A DNA stretch of 64,000 nucleotides from Clostridium hydrogeniformans DSM 21757 (GTDB lineage: Bacteria > Bacillota > Clostridia > Clostridiales > Clostridiaceae): assembly GCF_000686705.1 (NCBI RefSeq), contig NZ_JMLJ01000006.1:62001-126000 (forward strand), given 5' to 3'. The notes below the pieces were generated by a model, which was not told where the DNA came from, did no database searches, and saw only the letters and a program-made list of their open reading frames with translations. How positions within the stretch are numbered: the stretch's first letter is position 1; every line of letters begins with the position of its first letter. Below are positions 17,394 through 26,628 of the stretch, one piece after another. Made by a program: the position numbers and the translations under genes.

Positions 17394-17703
17394 ATATTAC
17401 TCCTATCTTAATTTTCTCTTTTGTTAAAGTATATTCCTCTATAATAATTTTAATTATATTCTTATAGAGTTCTAATCATTCTACTTAGCTTATACACATA
17501 TGTACACCCTTAAATTATATATGAGTTTTAATTGTTTTGTAAAATGAGTTTTTAGTTAGAATTTCTATAATTTTACTATATGTTAATGTTTAAAACTCAC
17601 TAAACATTTTTTTACTATTTCTAAACCTTTATTTACTATACTTATACATTAAATAAGAAAACTTATAAAAGTAATTCCTAGTAAAGTTTCTTTCTATAAA
17701 CAT
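17394..17703. other. Gene-free stretch after the nan operon
   Basis: AT-rich, with an imperfect hairpin (17655-17693, AAGAAAACTT / AAGTTTCTT) just past the rpiR stop codon on the minus strand that may terminate the sialic-acid operon. It should also hold the promoter of the EEP-family gene, but no clear boxes were found. Confidence 0.4.
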
Positions 17704-18525
17704 TTAATCTTTATCATTAAGAACATTAAGAGTGTAATCATGTAATGATTCCTTATTAAGTATATCTGTATGAAGAAAATGTGTGTAAAAAATATCAACC
17801 ATAACTAAAATAGGAAATTGTGGAGAAATTGCTTTTCCATTATCTAAGTTTTCTTTTACTGCTAAAAGTAAAAGCTCATCACAAAAATCCTTAAATTCAT
17901 ACTCATTATTTGAAGTAATTAAAATAGTTGTAGCTCCCTTAGCCTTTGCCGCCTTTAAAGAGTTTAAAATCTCTACGGTCTTTCCACTAACACTAATTCC
18001 AATTACAATACAATCAGAATCTAACAATACAGTATTCATTTTCATAATATGACTGTCTGTAATAGATTCTACATTTACTCCTATTCTCATAAAACGAAGT
18101 TTTATTTCCTGTGCTGCTAATCCTGAACTTCCTCTTCCATATACATAAACTCTCTTTTTTATTGTAAGAAGTTTTGTAATACGTCTCATTTGATTCTCAT
18201 CAACTAAAGCATAACTTTTACTTAAAAGTTCTTGGTATGTATTTAAGACTTTTTTAGTACAATTTTCAATTATAACTGGTACCTCTTCTTCAAAACTTCT
18301 TTTATATACAAATAAAAATTCTCTATATCCTTTAAATCCACACTTTTTAGAAAACCTAGACAAAGATGCTTCTGAAACATAAAGCTTTTCAGATATATTC
18401 TTTGAAGAGAAATCCATATTTTTAGTATTATGAATAAAAAAATCAGCAATATTTTTTTCTACTGGTGTAAAATTACTATATAACGATTCTATTTTAGGTA
18501 TAATATTTTTTTCATATTTCTCCAT
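17704..18525 (-). CDS. RpiR/MurR-family regulator of the sialic acid operon (NanR-like)
   Basis: 273 residues. The N-terminal helix-turn-helix (about 1-75; FTPVEKNIADFF, VSEASLSRFSKKCGFKGYREF) is typical of RpiR proteins. The C-terminal SIS sugar-phosphate isomerase-like domain (about 105-235; VYVYGRGSSGLAAQEIKLRF, VIGISVSGKTVEIL) would sense a phosphosugar such as N-acetylmannosamine-6-phosphate. It is the last gene of the nan operon, 12 bases after nanK. Candidate target sites are the three GAAAG-N2-CTTTC-like repeats upstream of nanE. Confidence 0.88.
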   Translation of the reverse strand: MEKYEKNIIPKIESLYSNFTPVEKNIADFFIHNTKNMDFSSKNISEKLYVSEASLSRFSKKCGFKGYREFLFVYKRSFEEEVPVIIENCTKKVLNTYQELLSKSYALVDENQMRRITKLLTIKKRVYVYGRGSSGLAAQEIKLRFMRIGVNVESITDSHIMKMNTVLLDSDCIVIGISVSGKTVEILNSLKAAKAKGATTILITSNNEYEFKDFCDELLLLAVKENLDNGKAISPQFPILVMVDIFYTHFLHTDILNKESLHDYTLNVLNDKD

Positions 18526-18537
18526 TACATATAACCC

Positions 18538-19422
18538 CTATTTTTGTCTTTTAATAAAATTATAGTAGGCACCAATCATCCCTGCACTATTACCATGGAT
18601 TGCAAATTCTAGTTTTGTTTTGTTCCCTATGGCAGGAATAAGGTACTTATCCATACTTAATCTTATTTTATCATATAAATATTCTTTTTGGGCCATAATT
18701 CCTCCCCCAAGTACCACAACCTCTGGATTAATTACATAACAAATATTAGCTATTCCTCTTCCTAATATATCAGCCAATTCATCAATGGCTTGAATACAGT
18801 CTTTATCTCCTTCTTTAGCTTTTTCAAAAATAATTTTTCCATTAATATGATTAACACTACACTTTTTAATTTCAGCCACTCTTTTAACTAGAATGCTACT
18901 AGCTCCTAGTTCTTGAAAAGTACTATCAAACATATTCATATACCCTACTTCACAAGCACTTCCTGAAAATCCACGCAAAATCTCATCATTAATAATTATG
19001 CCTCCTCCAATTCCCGTTCCAATAGTAAGGCATAAAGTTATTGAACTTTTCTTTGCAGCTCCATAAAAATGCTCTGCAATACAAGCACAGTTTACATCAT
19101 TCTCCACTTCACAGGGAATAGAAAAAGTTTCTTCAATAATTTTCTTAATTTGCATACCTGTATAATTAGGAATAATTGGTGACGCATAAATAATTTCACC
19201 CTTATCAGCATCTACCATTCCCGCTGTAGAAATACATATCCCATATATTCTATATTCATTTATATACTTTTTTATAATTTCTTTTACTTTATTTAATATA
19301 CTACACCCTCCATTATGTGCTTCTGTTGGGATTTCATTTGAATCAATAAAAATTCTCTCTTCATTTAAAACACCGTATTTTATTGATGTACCTCCAATAT
19401 CAATACAAATATATTTTTTCAT
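18538..19422 (-). CDS. nanK: ROK-family N-acetylmannosamine kinase
   Basis: A 294-residue cytosolic kinase phosphorylating N-acetylmannosamine after the lyase step. It shows the ATP loop CIDIGGTSIKYGVL, the catalytic-region ENDVNCACIAEH, LTIGTGIGGGIII and VVLGGGI. The classical ROK zinc motif (CxCGxxGCxE) and its preceding GHxxxxP block are missing; the corresponding stretch reads GSACEVGYMNMFD, so this is a zinc-free ROK variant. It lies between yhcH and rpiR in the nan operon, which is the main reason for the substrate call. Confidence 0.82.
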   Translation of the reverse strand: MKKYICIDIGGTSIKYGVLNEERIFIDSNEIPTEAHNGGCSILNKVKEIIKKYINEYRIYGICISTAGMVDADKGEIIYASPIIPNYTGMQIKKIIEETFSIPCEVENDVNCACIAEHFYGAAKKSSITLCLTIGTGIGGGIIINDEILRGFSGSACEVGYMNMFDSTFQELGASSILVKRVAEIKKCSVNHINGKIIFEKAKEGDKDCIQAIDELADILGRGIANICYVINPEVVVLGGGIMAQKEYLYDKIRLSMDKYLIPAIGNKTKLEFAIHGNSAGMIGAYYNFIKRQK

Positions 19423-19458
19423 TAAAATTCCCTTCTTTCTATATAAATAGATATTAAG

Positions 19459-19491
19459 AGAGTGGTATTAAAAATATATTTATACCACTCC
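19459..19491 (-). other. Intra-operon hairpin between yhcH and nanK
   Basis: AGAGTGGTAT (19459-19468) pairs with ATACCACTC (19482-19490) around an AT-rich loop. There is no T-run in the transcribed direction, so it is more likely an mRNA processing or stability stem than a terminator. Confidence 0.5.
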
Positions 19492-19510
19492 CTTAAAATC
19501 ATTACTTTAC

Positions 19511-19963
19511 TTATTTAATAATTATTTTAAAAATCGCTTTCTTAATCTTACATGGTTTATCAACTAAAATAGCAGTTCTATGAGCATCACTTGGATAACA
19601 AATTAGAAAATCTCCCTGATTTAGTATAACATTAGAATTTTTCTCTCCTTCTAAAGGAAGAAAATCATCCTTTTCCACAAAATCTTTTTGCTCCATATTG
19701 TTAATAAAATTTATATCAATTTGCTCTTTTCCATTTAACATTAAATGCAGGTCTAAATAATTACGATGTGCTTCCCAGAAACGCTCTTCTGGAGTTACTG
19801 TTTCATATTCTACTATATTTAGAAAAATATCTTTTCCCTCTATTTCATAACTTCCTTTATCATAATTAATTAAATCATTATTATTAGCATATTCAAAACA
19901 TTTTTTTATGTTTTCTTCTAAATAATTAAATTCTTTTATGTTATTTTTATTTCCAAATATCAT
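19511..19963 (-). CDS. YhcH/YjgK/YiaL-family protein, probable sialic acid anomerase
   Basis: A 150-residue cupin-fold protein of the DUF386 family. It shows GSYEIEGKDIFLNIVEYETV, ERFWEAHRNYLDLHLMLNGKEQI with the conserved E/H metal ligands, and the C-terminal GDFLICYPSDAHRTAI. Family members in sialic acid operons (YhcH/NanQ) speed conversion between anomers of sialic acids, so placement between the transporter and nanK fits that role. AGGAGG precedes the ATG. It is about 40 bases downstream of the symporter gene. Confidence 0.85.
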   Translation of the reverse strand: MIFGNKNNIKEFNYLEENIKKCFEYANNNDLINYDKGSYEIEGKDIFLNIVEYETVTPEERFWEAHRNYLDLHLMLNGKEQIDINFINNMEQKDFVEKDDFLPLEGEKNSNVILNQGDFLICYPSDAHRTAILVDKPCKIKKAIFKIIIK

Positions 19964-20002
19964 ATTCCATCCTCCTAAATCCTTTGATTAAAGGCTCTGA
20001 AA

Positions 20003-21502
20003 TTATTTATTAAAAATGGTAGCTTCTATTTTAACTTCTTGCTTATCACCTTTTATTTTTCTAGAGATTATACTTGCTGGAATACCAGCTATTAATGAAG
20101 ATGCAATTGATATTATAGAATATGACCAAATACTAACTTCTGGCATTGTATACTTAACTATTATCATAACTATTGAAGACACTATAAGAGCTACAAAGGC
20201 ACCAGTTGCATTACCTACTTTAGTAAATATTCCAAGTACAAACGTACCTCCTAATACCCCAAGTACTAATCCCATGAATCCATTAAACCATACATATGCT
20301 GATTTAATTTCACCATTTGCTAATATCATTGATACTACTATTGCTACTATTCCAACTCCTAGTGAAACATATTGTGCAATTTTTGTTTGAAGCTCAAAAC
20401 TCATTTCTTTTTTAGACAAACGTTCTTGAATATCTAATGTCCAACTTGTTGCTACAGAATTTAATCCAGTAGAAAGAGTTGATTGAGATGCCGCATAAAT
20501 AGCTGCTAATAATAGGCCTGTAACTCCAACTGGCAATTGATATGCAATATATGATGCAAATATCTGATCTTGTTGTGCTGTTTGAGCTAACTCAGGATTC
20601 TGTCCATAAAACACATATAATCCAGTTCCTATTAAATAAAATACAGTTGCAATAAATATTGATAAGGCTCCATTTGTTAACATCATCTTATTTAACTTTT
20701 TTGTATCTGTTGTAGTTGTAAATCTTTGTACTATATCTTGACTTGAAATATATGATGAACATGTATTTAATCCTGCACCTATAAGTATTATAAATACACT
20801 ATTTTTAAATATATTAGGATCAAAGATTACATCCTTAGAATCTAGAAATTTTCCTTCTCCTAAACTGCTAAATATACTTCCAAATCCCCCATCTATACCA
20901 TTAGCTAAGAAAATAAGCGCAAATGTAACACCGACTAATAACACTGCTCCTTGAATGAAGTCTGTCCATAACACTGACTTTAATCCACCTGTGTAAGAAT
21001 AAATTATTGCTATAACTCCCATGGCTATTATTAAAATGTTTACATTAATACCAGTTAGTTTTGCTAATACCACCGATGGTAAGTACATAATAATTGACAT
21101 ACGACCGATTTGATAAATAATGAACATTACCGCACCAGCTACACGAAGCCCCTTACTATTAAATCTTATCTCTAGATAATGATAAGCTGTATCAATATCT
21201 AATTTACTATAAATAGGTAAAAAGAACTTAATAGTAATTGGAATGGCAATTATCATTCCTAATTGTGCAAACCACATAATCCACGTGCCACTATATGAAT
21301 TACCTGCTAAAGATAAAAATGAAATGGGACTTAATAATGTGGCAAAAATAGATACACTTGTTACCCACCATGGAATAGTCCCATCTCCTTTGAAGAACTC
21401 TTTCCCTGACATTTCCTTCTTTGAAAAATGCAAACCTGCAAATAATACAGCCCCTAAATAAACTATTAAAATACCTAAGTCTATATTAGTAAATCCTTGC
21501 AT
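20003..21502 (-). CDS. Sodium:solute symporter, probable sialic acid transporter (SSS family)
   Basis: A polytopic membrane protein of about 499 residues with the SSS-family arrangement of some 13 helices. It shows GKEFFKGDGTIPWWVTSVSIFATLLSPISFLSLAG near the N-terminus (sodium-site helix) and the conserved YSYTGGLKSVLWTDFIQGAVLL. An ATG at 21517 is in frame, but GGAGGG lies after it and is properly spaced for the ATG at 21502 (MQGFTNIDLG), which I prefer. Sialic acid specificity is inferred from its position between nanA and yhcH. Confidence 0.87.
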   Translation of the reverse strand: MQGFTNIDLGILIVYLGAVLFAGLHFSKKEMSGKEFFKGDGTIPWWVTSVSIFATLLSPISFLSLAGNSYSGTWIMWFAQLGMIIAIPITIKFFLPIYSKLDIDTAYHYLEIRFNSKGLRVAGAVMFIIYQIGRMSIIMYLPSVVLAKLTGINVNILIIAMGVIAIIYSYTGGLKSVLWTDFIQGAVLLVGVTFALIFLANGIDGGFGSIFSSLGEGKFLDSKDVIFDPNIFKNSVFIILIGAGLNTCSSYISSQDIVQRFTTTTDTKKLNKMMLTNGALSIFIATVFYLIGTGLYVFYGQNPELAQTAQQDQIFASYIAYQLPVGVTGLLLAAIYAASQSTLSTGLNSVATSWTLDIQERLSKKEMSFELQTKIAQYVSLGVGIVAIVVSMILANGEIKSAYVWFNGFMGLVLGVLGGTFVLGIFTKVGNATGAFVALIVSSIVMIIVKYTMPEVSIWSYSIISIASSLIAGIPASIISRKIKGDKQEVKIEATIFNK

Positions 21503-21530
21503 AAGTAATCCCTCCATTATAATATTTTAA

Positions 21531-22418
21531 TTATTTTAAATATAAATTAAAGATTTCTTTTGCCATAGCTTTTTGATCCTCAGTTGTGCTTGCCATTGGT
21601 TTATGGCAAAGTCCAGCATGAACCCCTTGTAATTCTAGTAATTCTTTTAGTGTTGGATATAATCCATTTCCAAGAATTGCAGATATTAAATCATTTGTTA
21701 CATGTTGAATTTCTAACGCTTCCTTAACCTTACCTTCTTTTGCTAATTCAAAGATTTGTCTTGCACGAATACCATTTACATTAAATGTAGAACCAATTGC
21801 TCCATCTACTCCAAGTACAGTTGCTGAAAGCATCATTTCATCAAATCCAGCATATATTAAGTGTTCTGGATATGCTTTTCTTAGTCTTTCTAGTAAATAG
21901 AAATCTGCTGCTGTAAACTTAACTCCAATAATTTTTTCATTTTCAAATAATTCACCAAATTGTTCTACCGTCATATCTACTCCTGTTAAAAATGGAATAG
22001 AGTAAATTATAAGACGATTGTCTACGCTATTAATTATTGTATTATAATATTCCTTAATTTCCTTAAATGAAAATTTATAATAAAATGGAGTTACTGCTGA
22101 TATAGCATCATATCCAAGCTCTGTAACAAACTTTGCTAATTCAACTGATTCATATACATTTATAGAACCTACTTGAGCAATTAGCTTAATCTCATTTTTA
22201 GCTTCATCTTTTGCAATAGTAAAAATCTGTCTTTTTTGTTCTGTTGAAAGCATGAAGTTTTCACCAGTACTTCCACCAACATATAATCCATCAACCTTCA
22301 TTTTATCAATATTATGACGAATTATTTCTCTTAATCCCTTCTCGTTTACGTTTCCATTTTCATCAAAGGATACTAATAATGCACTATATATCCCTTTCAT
22401 ATCTATGTTTTTTATCAT
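21531..22418 (-). CDS. nanA: N-acetylneuraminate lyase
   Basis: A class I aldolase of the DHDPS/NAL superfamily, 295 residues, cleaving sialic acid to N-acetylmannosamine and pyruvate. It shows GLYVGGSTGENFMLS (carboxylate-binding loop), VTPFYYKF with the conserved tyrosine, and the Schiff-base lysine in IIGVKFTAADFYLL. GAGAGGA precedes the ATG. It lies 50 bases after nanE and about 29 bases before the symporter gene, in one operon. Confidence 0.95.
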   Translation of the reverse strand: MIKNIDMKGIYSALLVSFDENGNVNEKGLREIIRHNIDKMKVDGLYVGGSTGENFMLSTEQKRQIFTIAKDEAKNEIKLIAQVGSINVYESVELAKFVTELGYDAISAVTPFYYKFSFKEIKEYYNTIINSVDNRLIIYSIPFLTGVDMTVEQFGELFENEKIIGVKFTAADFYLLERLRKAYPEHLIYAGFDEMMLSATVLGVDGAIGSTFNVNGIRARQIFELAKEGKVKEALEIQHVTNDLISAILGNGLYPTLKELLELQGVHAGLCHKPMASTTEDQKAMAKEIFNLYLK

Positions 22419-22468
22419 AATAATCCTCTCCTTGTATATTGATTTTTGATTTTAAATATATTAAATTC

Positions 22469-23155
22469 TTATTTTAAGGCATCTGTAAAAAATTTAGTGA
22501 TAACTTGAGGTCTTGTAATAATAGATCCTACTACTACGCTATAACATCCAAGTTCAAGTACTCTTTTTGCTTTTTCAGGAGTATTAATATTCCCTTCTGC
22601 AATTACTTTATTTGAAACATTAGAAAGAATTATTCGAATTATTTCAAAATCATTTTCTTCAATATGGCAACCTTTACTTTGTTCTGTATATCCTACTAAT
22701 GTAGTTCCAATAAAATCAAAGCCTAACTTATCTGCATAAATTGCTTCCTCTACTGTAGAACAATCTGCCATTAATTTCTGATTTGGATATTTATCTCTAA
22801 CTTGTCTATAAAACTCATCTAAAGTTAAGCCATTAGGTCTTAAATTATTAGTTGCATCACAGGCAATAATCTCTGGATTTACTTCCATAAGTTCATCTAC
22901 TTCTTTTAATGTGGGTGTAATGTATATCTTGCTGTCTTCATAATCTCTTTTGATTATTCCAATAATAGGAATATCCACATTCTTTCTTATTTCAGCTATA
23001 TCCTCTTTGGTATTAGCACGAATTCCTACCGCTCCGCCATCTTGTGCAGCTTTTGCCATTCTCCCCATAATAAATGAAGAATGTAGTGGTTCATTAGGTA
23101 ATGCTTGACATGATACAACTAAATTCCCTTTTAAAACTTCTAAATGTTTATTCAT
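22469..23155 (-). CDS. nanE: N-acetylmannosamine-6-phosphate 2-epimerase
   Basis: A 228-residue TIM-barrel enzyme turning ManNAc-6-phosphate into GlcNAc-6-phosphate. It shows the family N-terminal LKGNLVVSCQALPNEPLH, GAVGIRANTKEDIAEI, the catalytic-region IIGIIKRDY, ATNNLRPNG, DCSTVEEA and the phosphate-binding ending IAEGNINTPEKA..VVVGSIITRP. It is the first gene of the nan operon; its 5' region carries three repeated GAAAG/CTTTC inverted-repeat sites. AAGGAAGG precedes the ATG. Confidence 0.95.
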   Translation of the reverse strand: MNKHLEVLKGNLVVSCQALPNEPLHSSFIMGRMAKAAQDGGAVGIRANTKEDIAEIRKNVDIPIIGIIKRDYEDSKIYITPTLKEVDELMEVNPEIIACDATNNLRPNGLTLDEFYRQVRDKYPNQKLMADCSTVEEAIYADKLGFDFIGTTLVGYTEQSKGCHIEENDFEIIRIILSNVSNKVIAEGNINTPEKAKRVLELGCYSVVVGSIITRPQVITKFFTDALK

Positions 23156-23235
23156 GTTTTGCTTCCTTCCTTCTAACTCTTTCTACATTTTATAGTATAA
23201 AAGCTTACGAAACCATTTTCAATAATTTTTAAATA

Positions 23236-23340
23236 TTAGAAAGTACTTTTATATTTAATCTATTTTTATTTATATTTAAACTTCTATATTAATAATTTAG
23301 AAAGAACTTTCACTTAATATTAAACTTTAGAAAGCAATTT
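23236..23340. promoter_or_regulatory. Three candidate RpiR/NanR operators upstream of nanE
   Basis: Three related sites occur: AGAAAGTACTTTT (23239-23250, centred on the palindrome AAAGTACTTT), GAAAGAACTTTC (23300-23311, a near-perfect inverted repeat) and GAAAGCAATTT (23330-23340, half-degenerate). All are preceded by TTA. They lie 80-185 bases upstream of nanE, and the operon encodes an RpiR regulator, whose family binds GAAA/TTTC inverted repeats. Confidence 0.6.
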
Positions 23341-23380
23341 ATTAACCACTCCATTAAAGATATAAAACTTAATTAAAAAT

Positions 23381-23464
23381 AAAAAAAATAAGGAATCAGA
23401 GTTATATATAAATTATCTTCTTAAAATAACTTAATAATAACTATTCCTTATTTTACTTAAAATA
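23381..23464 (-). terminator. Terminator of the LysR gene
   Basis: AAAATAAGGAAT and ATTCCTTATTTT form long inverted arms (about 23385-23396 and 23453-23464) around an AT-rich loop. On the minus strand the second arm runs into TTTTTTTT, just past the LysR stop codon. Confidence 0.7.
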
Positions 23465-23500
23465 TGTAACTTGCATCATAGAGCGGATTTATTCTAGTAA

Positions 23501-24379
23501 CTACTTAAAGAAAGAAAAAAATCTATCTATCTCTTCATACTCTATATTATTTTTTAAATATATAAAATTAAATTCTCTTTCAATGGAAAACTCTGATATT
23601 TTTATCTCCCCTAGCTCTCCCTTATCTATCTCTTCCCTTGCTGCATCTTCATACATAAAGCTAATTCCCATCCCTTTTTTAACAAGCTCTTTTATAATAT
23701 TAACATTTCCTATTTCAATAATATTTTTAAATGTATTAAGGGTATAGTTTTTATTAAATAATCCCCTTTCTATAACCTCCCTAGTTCCCGATCCTTTTTC
23801 TCTAACTATAATAGTCTCACTTTTTAAGTCTTCTATGGTCACTGTACTTTTATTTAAAAGAGGATGATTAGTGGGGGCTGTTAATATAAGCTTAACTGTT
23901 TTATATAATTTACTTTCATATTCATCTTTATTAAATAAGCCTTCAACAAGGGCGAAGGCTATATCCCCTGACTTAATCTTTTCTAATACCTCTTTAGTGT
24001 TTAAAACATACATGGTTATATTATATTCACTAAAAGTTTCTATAAACTTATCCAATATGGGGGCAATGGTAAATTCCCCAATGGTTAAAGTAGCTGCAAA
24101 CTTTAATGTTTTACTTTTTTTATTAACTTCCCTAAGCTTTTGTTCCATTAACTTTTCATTAGCTTTTAAATATTCAGTGTATTTATAAAAAATTTCCCCT
24201 TCTTTTGTAAGTCTTAACCTTCTATTAGAATACTCATATAGCTTACATCCATATTGACTCTCTAATGCCTTAATGTGCTGAGTTATTGCTGGTTGAGTTA
24301 GACATAATTCCTCTGCCGCCTTTGTATAACTCTTATTTCTATACACTGCTAAAAAAGAATCTATTCTTATATCAAACAT
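23501..24379 (-). CDS. LysR-family regulator, probable regulator of the divergent YeiH-type exporter
   Basis: About 292 residues. The N-terminal winged helix-turn-helix (IDSFLAVYRNKSYTKAAEELCLTQPAITQHIKALE) is followed by the LysR effector domain with typical segments (VREKGSGTREVIERGLF). The frame extends to an ATG at 24385, but GGGGGATG overlaps that codon and better spaces the ATG at 24379 (MFDIRIDSF). It is divergent from yeiH with about 110 bases between, the usual LysR-target arrangement; it resembles CysB/YeiE-type regulators of sulfur metabolism by context only. Confidence 0.85.
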   Translation of the reverse strand: MFDIRIDSFLAVYRNKSYTKAAEELCLTQPAITQHIKALESQYGCKLYEYSNRRLRLTKEGEIFYKYTEYLKANEKLMEQKLREVNKKSKTLKFAATLTIGEFTIAPILDKFIETFSEYNITMYVLNTKEVLEKIKSGDIAFALVEGLFNKDEYESKLYKTVKLILTAPTNHPLLNKSTVTIEDLKSETIIVREKGSGTREVIERGLFNKNYTLNTFKNIIEIGNVNIIKELVKKGMGISFMYEDAAREEIDKGELGEIKISEFSIEREFNFIYLKNNIEYEEIDRFFSFFK

Positions 24380-24492
24380 TAACATCCCCCTATCTATAAA
24401 TTTATCTTATGGATATATAAATTTTTATAATTAGATTTTATATATAACCCGTGATAAAATCAAGATGAATCTTATTTAGGAGTTGATTTTAT

Positions 24493-25530
24493 TTGGAAAG
24501 TTTTAAAAAATACACAGTAGGTATAGTCTTTACCTCCATACTAGCAATAATATCAGTATTTATAAGCAAATTAATTCCCTATGAACTCATTGGTGCTGGG
24601 GTATTTGCCCTATTAATAGGAATGTGTCTAAATCCCCTAGTTTCAAAATATAACATTCTTGAACCTGGACTAAACTTTACCTCTAAAAAACTATTACGTC
24701 TTGGAATCATACTTATGGGCGTTACTCTTAATTTTTCTCAAGTATTTGAAGTAGGTAAATTCTCCTTAATAGTTATGGTGTTTACATTAGTAACAGCCTT
24801 TGGAGGAGGATATTTATTAGGTAAGGCCTTTAATATGAATTGGAAATTATCTGGACTTATATCTGCGGGAACTGGAATATGTGGTGGTTCTGCAGTAGCA
24901 GCCATTGCTCCAGTTATTGAAGCTGAAGACTCTGACATTGCCTATGCTATATCCGCAACCTTTATATTTGATGTGGTTATGGTAATTCTTTTCCCAATAA
25001 TGGGTAGATATTTTGGAATGACAGACCTTGGTTATGGACTTTGGACAGGCACCGCTGTAAATGATACTTCATCTGTAGTTGCTGCTGGGTATGCCTTTTC
25101 TGATATTGCAGGAAATTTCTCTGTTATAGTTAAGCTTACTCGTACCCTATCAATCATACCTGTTGTTTTAATATTTTCATTTATAAATGAAAGACTATCA
25201 AGAAAAGCTAAGGCTCAAGTTTCTGTTGATGGTACAGTAACGTGCTCTCAAGAAAAAATAAAAATAGGAAAAATCTTTCCTTGGTTTATCCTATTATTCC
25301 TTGGAGTAGTTGCTATAAAAAGTACTGGTATAATACCTGATGCATTAAGTTCTTTAATATCTCGTGGTAGTAAATTTTTAATGGTTATGTCTTTAGGCGC
25401 TATAGGGCTTAAAACAAATTTCAGTAAATTATCAAAGTCTGGATTCGCTCCTATGGTTCATGGGTTTATTATATCTGCATTAGTTGTTATAGTATCATTT
25501 TTAGTTCAACTATTCATAGGTCAAATATAA
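24493..25530 (+). CDS. YeiH-family putative sulfate exporter
   Basis: A 345-residue membrane protein with about ten helices, of the YeiH/UPF0324 family (PF03601). Family signatures visible are RLGIILMGVTLNFSQV, GTGICGGSAVAAIAPVI, GLWTGTAVNDTSSVVAAGYAFS and the C-terminal SLGAIGLKTNFSKL. It starts with TTG ten bases after AGGAG. Export of sulfate or a related sulfur compound is the family annotation and not shown by the sequence. It is monocistronic, ending at a strong terminator at 25641. Confidence 0.88.
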   Translation: MESFKKYTVGIVFTSILAIISVFISKLIPYELIGAGVFALLIGMCLNPLVSKYNILEPGLNFTSKKLLRLGIILMGVTLNFSQVFEVGKFSLIVMVFTLVTAFGGGYLLGKAFNMNWKLSGLISAGTGICGGSAVAAIAPVIEAEDSDIAYAISATFIFDVVMVILFPIMGRYFGMTDLGYGLWTGTAVNDTSSVVAAGYAFSDIAGNFSVIVKLTRTLSIIPVVLIFSFINERLSRKAKAQVSVDGTVTCSQEKIKIGKIFPWFILLFLGVVAIKSTGIIPDALSSLISRGSKFLMVMSLGAIGLKTNFSKLSKSGFAPMVHGFIISALVVIVSFLVQLFIGQI

Positions 25531-25640
25531 ACTATAAAATTTTGAAATCAAGAACTAAAAGGCACTGACTTAAAGACTTTTACTTAACTATTACAATAAG
25601 TCTAAGTAAACACAGGATTAATCCATTTATATATTAAATA

Positions 25641-25679
25641 AAAACAGATAATCTAATTAAAACTTAGATTATCTGTTTT
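25641..25679. terminator. Strong bidirectional terminator after yeiH
   Basis: AAAACAGATAATCTAA pairs perfectly with TTAGATTATCTGTTTT (16 bp, 7-base loop), with A and T tracts on the outer sides. It serves the plus-strand yeiH and possibly the convergent ABC operon. Confidence 0.88.
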
Positions 25680-25755
25680 CTGATTACCCCCTTTGTTTTG
25701 GACAATATCTAATTAATTCTTACTTTTTTTATAATACAACCTTCTATACTAAATA

Positions 25756-26499
25756 TTATGTTTTTATTTTTCTATGACCAAAATGAATATTTCCTGAATA
25801 CCTGCTCATTCTATAAGTGAAAAATAATAACACAATGGATGCTATAATATATACAACTCTAACTTTAAATAATTCTTCACTTCCATAATCATAGTAGTAA
25901 TAAATATGCCCTAATATTCCTTTTCCCTGTGTTACCTTACATCTCCATAGAGCTTCTTCAATTAAGTAATAGGATGTAATTATAGTAGTACTTACTGCTA
26001 TATCTCTTAATAAAAATAATACAAATAAACTTAAAGATATGATAAATATATTTGTAGTTAAAGAATAAAAAATTATTTCTTTTAGTGGAATAAATATATC
26101 CTTATGATTTGCTAATTTAATATGTAAAGTGTATATATTAATAAATGATACTAAATATAAAATAACATAAAGAGAGAGTATTGATATTAATTTTCTAACC
26201 ATAAATTTATTGGTATTACTTCCTCCTATAGCTAAAGTGATTTCTTCCATGCTGTTTTTAAAATCTGTACCTAAAAAGAAAAATATTAATATTATAAACA
26301 ATATTAATAGATATACATCACAGTAAGTATATAATTTATAAGGAATCACCTTAATATTATCATTTACCATGGAAATACTAATAAACTTTTCCCCAAAAAT
26401 TCGTATTATAACATTTAGCATTAACACTGACACAGTTACTATACATAATAGGTTTTTAGCAATCATGTTGTTTTCTATCTTTAAATAAAACTTAATCAT
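25756..26499 (-). CDS. ABC-2-type transporter membrane subunit (small permease)
   Basis: A hydrophobic protein of about 247 residues with roughly six helices, no recognised domain by eye, and a basic C-terminus (HRKIKT). The frame opens at an ATG at 26517, but AAAGGGAT follows that codon and fits the ATG at 26499 (MIKFYLKIENN). It is the third gene of a cluster with a larger permease and an ATPase, which is why it is called an ABC subunit. Substrate unknown; peptide or antibiotic export is plausible. Confidence 0.65.
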   Translation of the reverse strand: MIKFYLKIENNMIAKNLLCIVTVSVLMLNVIIRIFGEKFISISMVNDNIKVIPYKLYTYCDVYLLILFIILIFFFLGTDFKNSMEEITLAIGGSNTNKFMVRKLISILSLYVILYLVSFINIYTLHIKLANHKDIFIPLKEIIFYSLTTNIFIISLSLFVLFLLRDIAVSTTIITSYYLIEEALWRCKVTQGKGILGHIYYYYDYGSEELFKVRVVYIIASIVLLFFTYRMSRYSGNIHFGHRKIKT

Positions 26500-26628
26500 A
26501 AAATTTATCCCTTTCATTTAGGTACATTAAAGAAAATAAAAAGTCAAATATACTAGAATACTAACTTGTTATTTTTTAATATACCTAAATATAAAACTTA
26601 ATAGGTACTATACTTTAGATAAATATTC

